From: Planctomycetaceae bacterium
Lineage (GTDB): Bacteria > Planctomycetota > Planctomycetia > Pirellulales > Pirellulaceae
DNA length: 9,255 bases
Assembly: GCA_024642765.1 (NCBI GenBank)
Contig: JAHEAM010000128.1
Coordinates: 1 to 9,255, forward strand
Direction of reading: 5' to 3'
The translations under genes and the position numbers were made by a program. The notes beneath the pieces are model-generated. The model saw only the letters and a program-made list of their open reading frames with translations. It made no database searches and was not told where the DNA came from. Shown here in pieces: positions 8,101-9,255 of the stretch (the first letter of the stretch is position 1; each line of letters begins with the position of its first letter).

Positions 8101-8148
8101 CAAACAAAAAGAGAAAGTGAAGAATTTGATTTTCAATGAAACATCCAT
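5143..8148 (-). CDS. Exported PVC-type dehydrogenase-like protein with HEAT-like repeats and C-terminal heme domain
   Basis: The 1001-residue protein combines the domains known as TIGR02604 (putative membrane-bound dehydrogenase) and TIGR02603 (Pirellula/Verrucomicrobium heme-binding). Residues 1-27 are a signal peptide (cleavage likely after GVA), so it works in the periplasm or paryphoplasm. Residues about 54-395 form a beta-propeller like sugar/sorbosone dehydrogenases, with two acidic Ca-site-like loops DTDGDGRADK (108-117) and DTDGDDRADK (151-160). It ends in the typical VLDWYDRYH and KGRLYRIRY stretches. Residues about 410-850 are alpha-helical with HEAT-like repeats (LKHPNLFIRETAQRLLAERG). 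The cytochrome c motif CGQCH is at 870-874, and Met965 or Met966 in KLSMMP is the likely axial ligand. Electrons from an unknown substrate may pass to this heme. The ATG at 8146-8148 gives the full signal peptide; no strong ribosome site is seen. It is the last gene of the minus-strand cluster, 38 bases after the zinc-ribbon gene. Confidence 0.93.
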   Translation of the reverse strand: MDVSLKIKFFTFSFCLLSLTVQQVGVAQDVIPHGQSVMPAAPISAEEAAQRMTVPEGFQVEVVAAEPDIVNPIAMAIDERGRFWITESVEYPRQDAGPGKDRIKILEDTDGDGRADKFTIFADGLNIPSGIAIGYGGVWVANSPDILFLQDTDGDDRADKSEVVVTGFGRDDTHELPNSLTWGPDGYLYGLNGVFNRSRVSQGEQHFDFTCAMFRIDPRTKRFELFAEGTSNPWGIAFDPLGNALISACVIDHLWHIAESGYYVRQGGPYPPFTWPMQSIVDHHHQQAAYCGLNYFDSDAYPEKFRNRLYMGNIHGNCLNTDRLERRGSTYFGIGEEDFLSANDAWFMPVSQKTGIDGCMYVLDWYDRYHCYQDARRDPEGIDRLKGRLYRIRYMTTVPPAQRNLMSETDSQLIASLKHPNLFIRETAQRLLAERGSPATSAELEAMARSASLALKTRLHALWARSSMPEPNIDLLRELLDDQEPEMIAWAIRLLADKRTADDQVVKELQKLCSEAPPQVLLQVATATRKIKTDTKLALLLNVLTHCGDDPLIPHIVWQNLYPLIESDQQAFSIELASVLEQPSQSLLLMLPRILERMLAIKDVQFVPISRILAQLDLTNEFELQAVETAWNMLTNRVINQEIRQERLPELSSTFSSQLSTAQEKLSFRPNGQAAITLAAAIGDKRALAALESHIEDFVVGDPATLLALRVLAFRNSDQTIELARSMLLDSRPDHSVKDTSDFRRSVISNLANFSSQKTGDFLLESFAGVDADLKPQIIEVLTSRLDWSQQLVNSVEAKRVSADWINVNQIRKLSAMPDESLKVRVANLLGRVREERNPEREALIGEMRNKLFATNGNSRNGAVVFEKTCGQCHKIYGKGFDIGPDLTESGRGSLDQLLSNVFDPSLVIGESYQARTVLTVDGLLVTGLLVEDSPQRIVLKGQGGKETTIARDDIEALKVSKLSMMPEDLEKQYTEQELIDLFAFLTLDKHPDDPNAKRIK

Positions 8149-8186
8149 GGCAAATGGGAACTGATGCGTTCAATAGACCATTTGTT

Positions 8187-8477
8187 TTAATCTTCTAGGT
8201 AGCTAAAAAGAAGACGGAGACATCCAGTGATCGATATTCCGAAACATAGGGTCATTGGCCACCGCATTGCCCAAGAAAACACAACCAGAACGATTGAAGC
8301 CGAGACAAACAATGCGATCTTGATTCGATGGTTTTTGGCCCTTTGTGACAAACGCGACGGGCAGTGTTCAATGACTCGGTTAGGATCCCAACTGCAGTTG
8401 ATGCAGACCTTCATCGCTTCGCCGCGTCCGACTCCGCACCTTGGACACGGATAAATTACGGCCGAAAGGTGGTGCAT
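8187..8477 (-). CDS. Small zinc-ribbon plus membrane-helix protein, 96 aa
   Basis: The N-terminal part carries two Cys pairs, C11-x2-C14 (CPRCG) and C25-x2-C28 (CINC), the spacing of a zinc ribbon. A basic linker follows (RLSQRAKNHRIK, 42-53), then two hydrophobic stretches at about 54-71 and 75-91 that could be membrane helices, so the zinc finger would face the cytoplasm. I chose the ATG at 8475-8477 because GAGAGAGG lies about 10 bases upstream. An in-frame TTG at 8529-8531 would give 114 residues and overlap the previous gene by 11 bases, but it has no ribosome site. Downstream is the heme-protein gene, 38 bases away. I do not recognise a family beyond the ribbon. Small zinc-ribbon membrane proteins of this shape are common in planctomycetes and mostly uncharacterised. 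Confidence 0.65.
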   Translation of the reverse strand: MHHLSAVIYPCPRCGVGRGEAMKVCINCSWDPNRVIEHCPSRLSQRAKNHRIKIALFVSASIVLVVFSWAMRWPMTLCFGISITGCLRLLFSYLED

Positions 8478-8520
8478 TAGTGTTCGGCCTCTCTCAATGC
8501 TCACCGTGTTGTTCAGTGTT

Positions 8521-8787
8521 TCATTCTTCAATCACGAGTATGCGAAAATCCGATTCAGAATGCCCGCTACACGCGGAATATGCCAAGTGAATTTCTTTTA
8601 AACTGGGCTTGGCGTCGGCTGATACGGTGATGGTTACTTTGAAAACTGCAAGACTATTTTCGGCCAACAGCTTGAATTCAGGCGAAGCACTGCATTTAAC
8701 CGCTTCGTCGAAATCCGGCACCGTTATCGTAACGCCATCTTGGTTGGCTGTTCTCTCACTACTCTCAAACGCAGCTTCGTTGATCAT
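8521..8787 (-). CDS. Small unknown protein, 88 aa, beta-rich C-terminal half
   Basis: The ATG at 8785-8787 has a good ribosome site (GGAG, 8 bases before it), and codon use looks like the neighbouring genes. A stop lies seven codons upstream in frame, so the start is well bounded. There is no signal peptide or membrane helix. The C-terminal half alternates like beta strands (LAVFKVTITVSADAKPSLKEIHL). AYSAC and SGHSES follow. This recalls the N-terminal domain of DsbD-type thiol reductases, in which a strand rich in ADAKPG leads to a Cys-containing loop, but only one of the two Cys is present in that loop (Cys32, KCSAS, lies elsewhere). The resemblance is weak and unproven. It sits between the VWA gene and the zinc-ribbon gene on the same strand and is probably co-transcribed. 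Confidence 0.6.
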   Translation of the reverse strand: MINEAAFESSERTANQDGVTITVPDFDEAVKCSASPEFKLLAENSLAVFKVTITVSADAKPSLKEIHLAYSACSGHSESDFRILVIEE

Positions 8788-8974
8788 TTCGATAACTCCA
8801 AGCCTTTATTGCAAGCGTGCATTCGGTTATGCCAAACAGATCTTGGGAATCCACAGGCTTAGGATCCACAATTGGGATAATGCGTGAGTCTTTTTCTTTG
8901 GATTGCAGATAAGACGATTCAGATGATAGAAATCGAAAAACAAATTCCTGAAAATCGTGTCCGAACAACTCCAA
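8765..8974 (-). CDS. Doubtful small reading frame, 69 aa
   Basis: This frame fills the gap between the VWA gene and the 88-residue gene and overlaps the latter by 23 bases. The peptide looks protein-like (ELFGHDFQEFVFRFL, IIPIVDPKPVDSQDLFG) and codon use is unremarkable. However, the only starts are a TTG at 8972-8974 or an upstream ATT, neither with a ribosome site. A competing frame on the same strand at 8827-9018 begins with GTG and contains an ATG; its product is rich in Trp and Cys and looks less natural. A frameshift joining the two frames, or decay of an older gene, is possible. I recognise no family. Confidence 0.33.
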   Translation of the reverse strand: MELFGHDFQEFVFRFLSSESSYLQSKEKDSRIIPIVDPKPVDSQDLFGITECTLAIKAWSYRNDQRSCV

Positions 8975-9039
8975 AATTGCATAACGATTTTAGTCGATTT
9001 GCGATCGTGTTCGCGCACTACTATGAATAAATCATCTAT

Positions 9040-9255
9040 CTAGCCGATGATTTCGCGTTTCCGTTTGACGTAATCCCAAACAACAAATCGATCCAGGTCT
9101 TTGCCTGCGTTAAAGAACACTCGGCCACCTGTTTGTTGAGTCAGTCGCTGCGCGAAGCGAATGTCTTCATCGGACTGCGACCAACTGGGAATCATAAACA
9201 TATTGAGCACAATGCCTTCTTCGCGACAACGAATGCCTTCCCGCACGGTGGCTTG
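9040..9255 (-). CDS. C-terminal end of a VWA-domain protein (5' end outside window)
   Basis: The frame is open from the window edge to a TAG at 9040-9042, giving the last 71 residues of a larger protein. It matches the end of von Willebrand factor A domains of the CoxE/magnesium-chelatase-like type. TVREGIRCREEGIVLNMFMIP is the helix plus strand that leads out of the metal-site core (usually a GI-xx-N-x-FML pattern). FAQRLTQQTGGRVFF and the final DRFVVWDYVKRKR correspond to the last strand and helix of the domain. The MIDAS metal motif D-x-S-x-S lies upstream and cannot be seen. Such proteins often work with MoxR-type AAA+ ATPases, so the upstream sequence beyond the window may hold one. It is the first visible gene of the minus-strand cluster. 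Confidence 0.65.
   Translation of the reverse strand, partial: QATVREGIRCREEGIVLNMFMIPSWSQSDEDIRFAQRLTQQTGGRVFFNAGKDLDRFVVWDYVKRKREIIG

Overview
The window looks like planctomycete DNA, probably from the Pirellulales/Rhodopirellula relatives. The strongest evidence is the large minus-strand gene at 5143-8148. It has the three-part layout (beta-propeller 'membrane-bound dehydrogenase' domain, HEAT-like middle, C-terminal CxxCH heme domain) typical of Planctomycetes and Verrucomicrobia. Weak or absent Shine-Dalgarno sites before several genes and moderate GC content agree with this. I see no rRNA, tRNA, CRISPR array, transposase or phage gene.

Layout. (a) 1-1536, plus strand: the 3' end of a Pro/Asn/Gln/Ser-rich protein, then a 328-residue lipoprotein. 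These are probably a cell-envelope gene pair. (b) 1632-2794, minus strand: a small membrane protein followed 41 bases downstream by thymidine kinase (tdk), convergent with the lipoprotein gene. (c) 2795-3268: a 474-base divergent gap. It holds nested inverted repeats that could fold on the plus strand and a weak 70-codon reading frame that runs into the next start codon. (d) 3269-5081, plus strand: a threonine synthase-type PLP enzyme, then a NUDIX hydrolase. (e) 5143-9255, minus strand, convergent with (d). In transcription order this is the C-terminal end of a VWA-domain protein, one doubtful small frame, an 88-residue protein, a 96-residue zinc-ribbon/membrane protein, and the 1001-residue heme-binding dehydrogenase-like protein. 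Close spacing suggests one transcription unit.

Function. tdk salvages thymidine. The PLP enzyme probably makes threonine from O-phosphohomoserine. The NUDIX enzyme hydrolyses a nucleoside-diphosphate-type substrate that I cannot identify. The large heme protein is exported and probably oxidises a sugar or other organic substrate, with electrons leaving through its cytochrome domain.

Most worth a second look: (i) both the thymidine kinase and the threonine synthase keep their catalytic motifs but have lost the residues expected for their structural zinc sites; (ii) tiny, tightly packed, unrecognised genes lie between the VWA gene and the heme protein; (iii) a possible folded RNA lies in the divergent gap. 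I found no clear evidence of a wholly new system.
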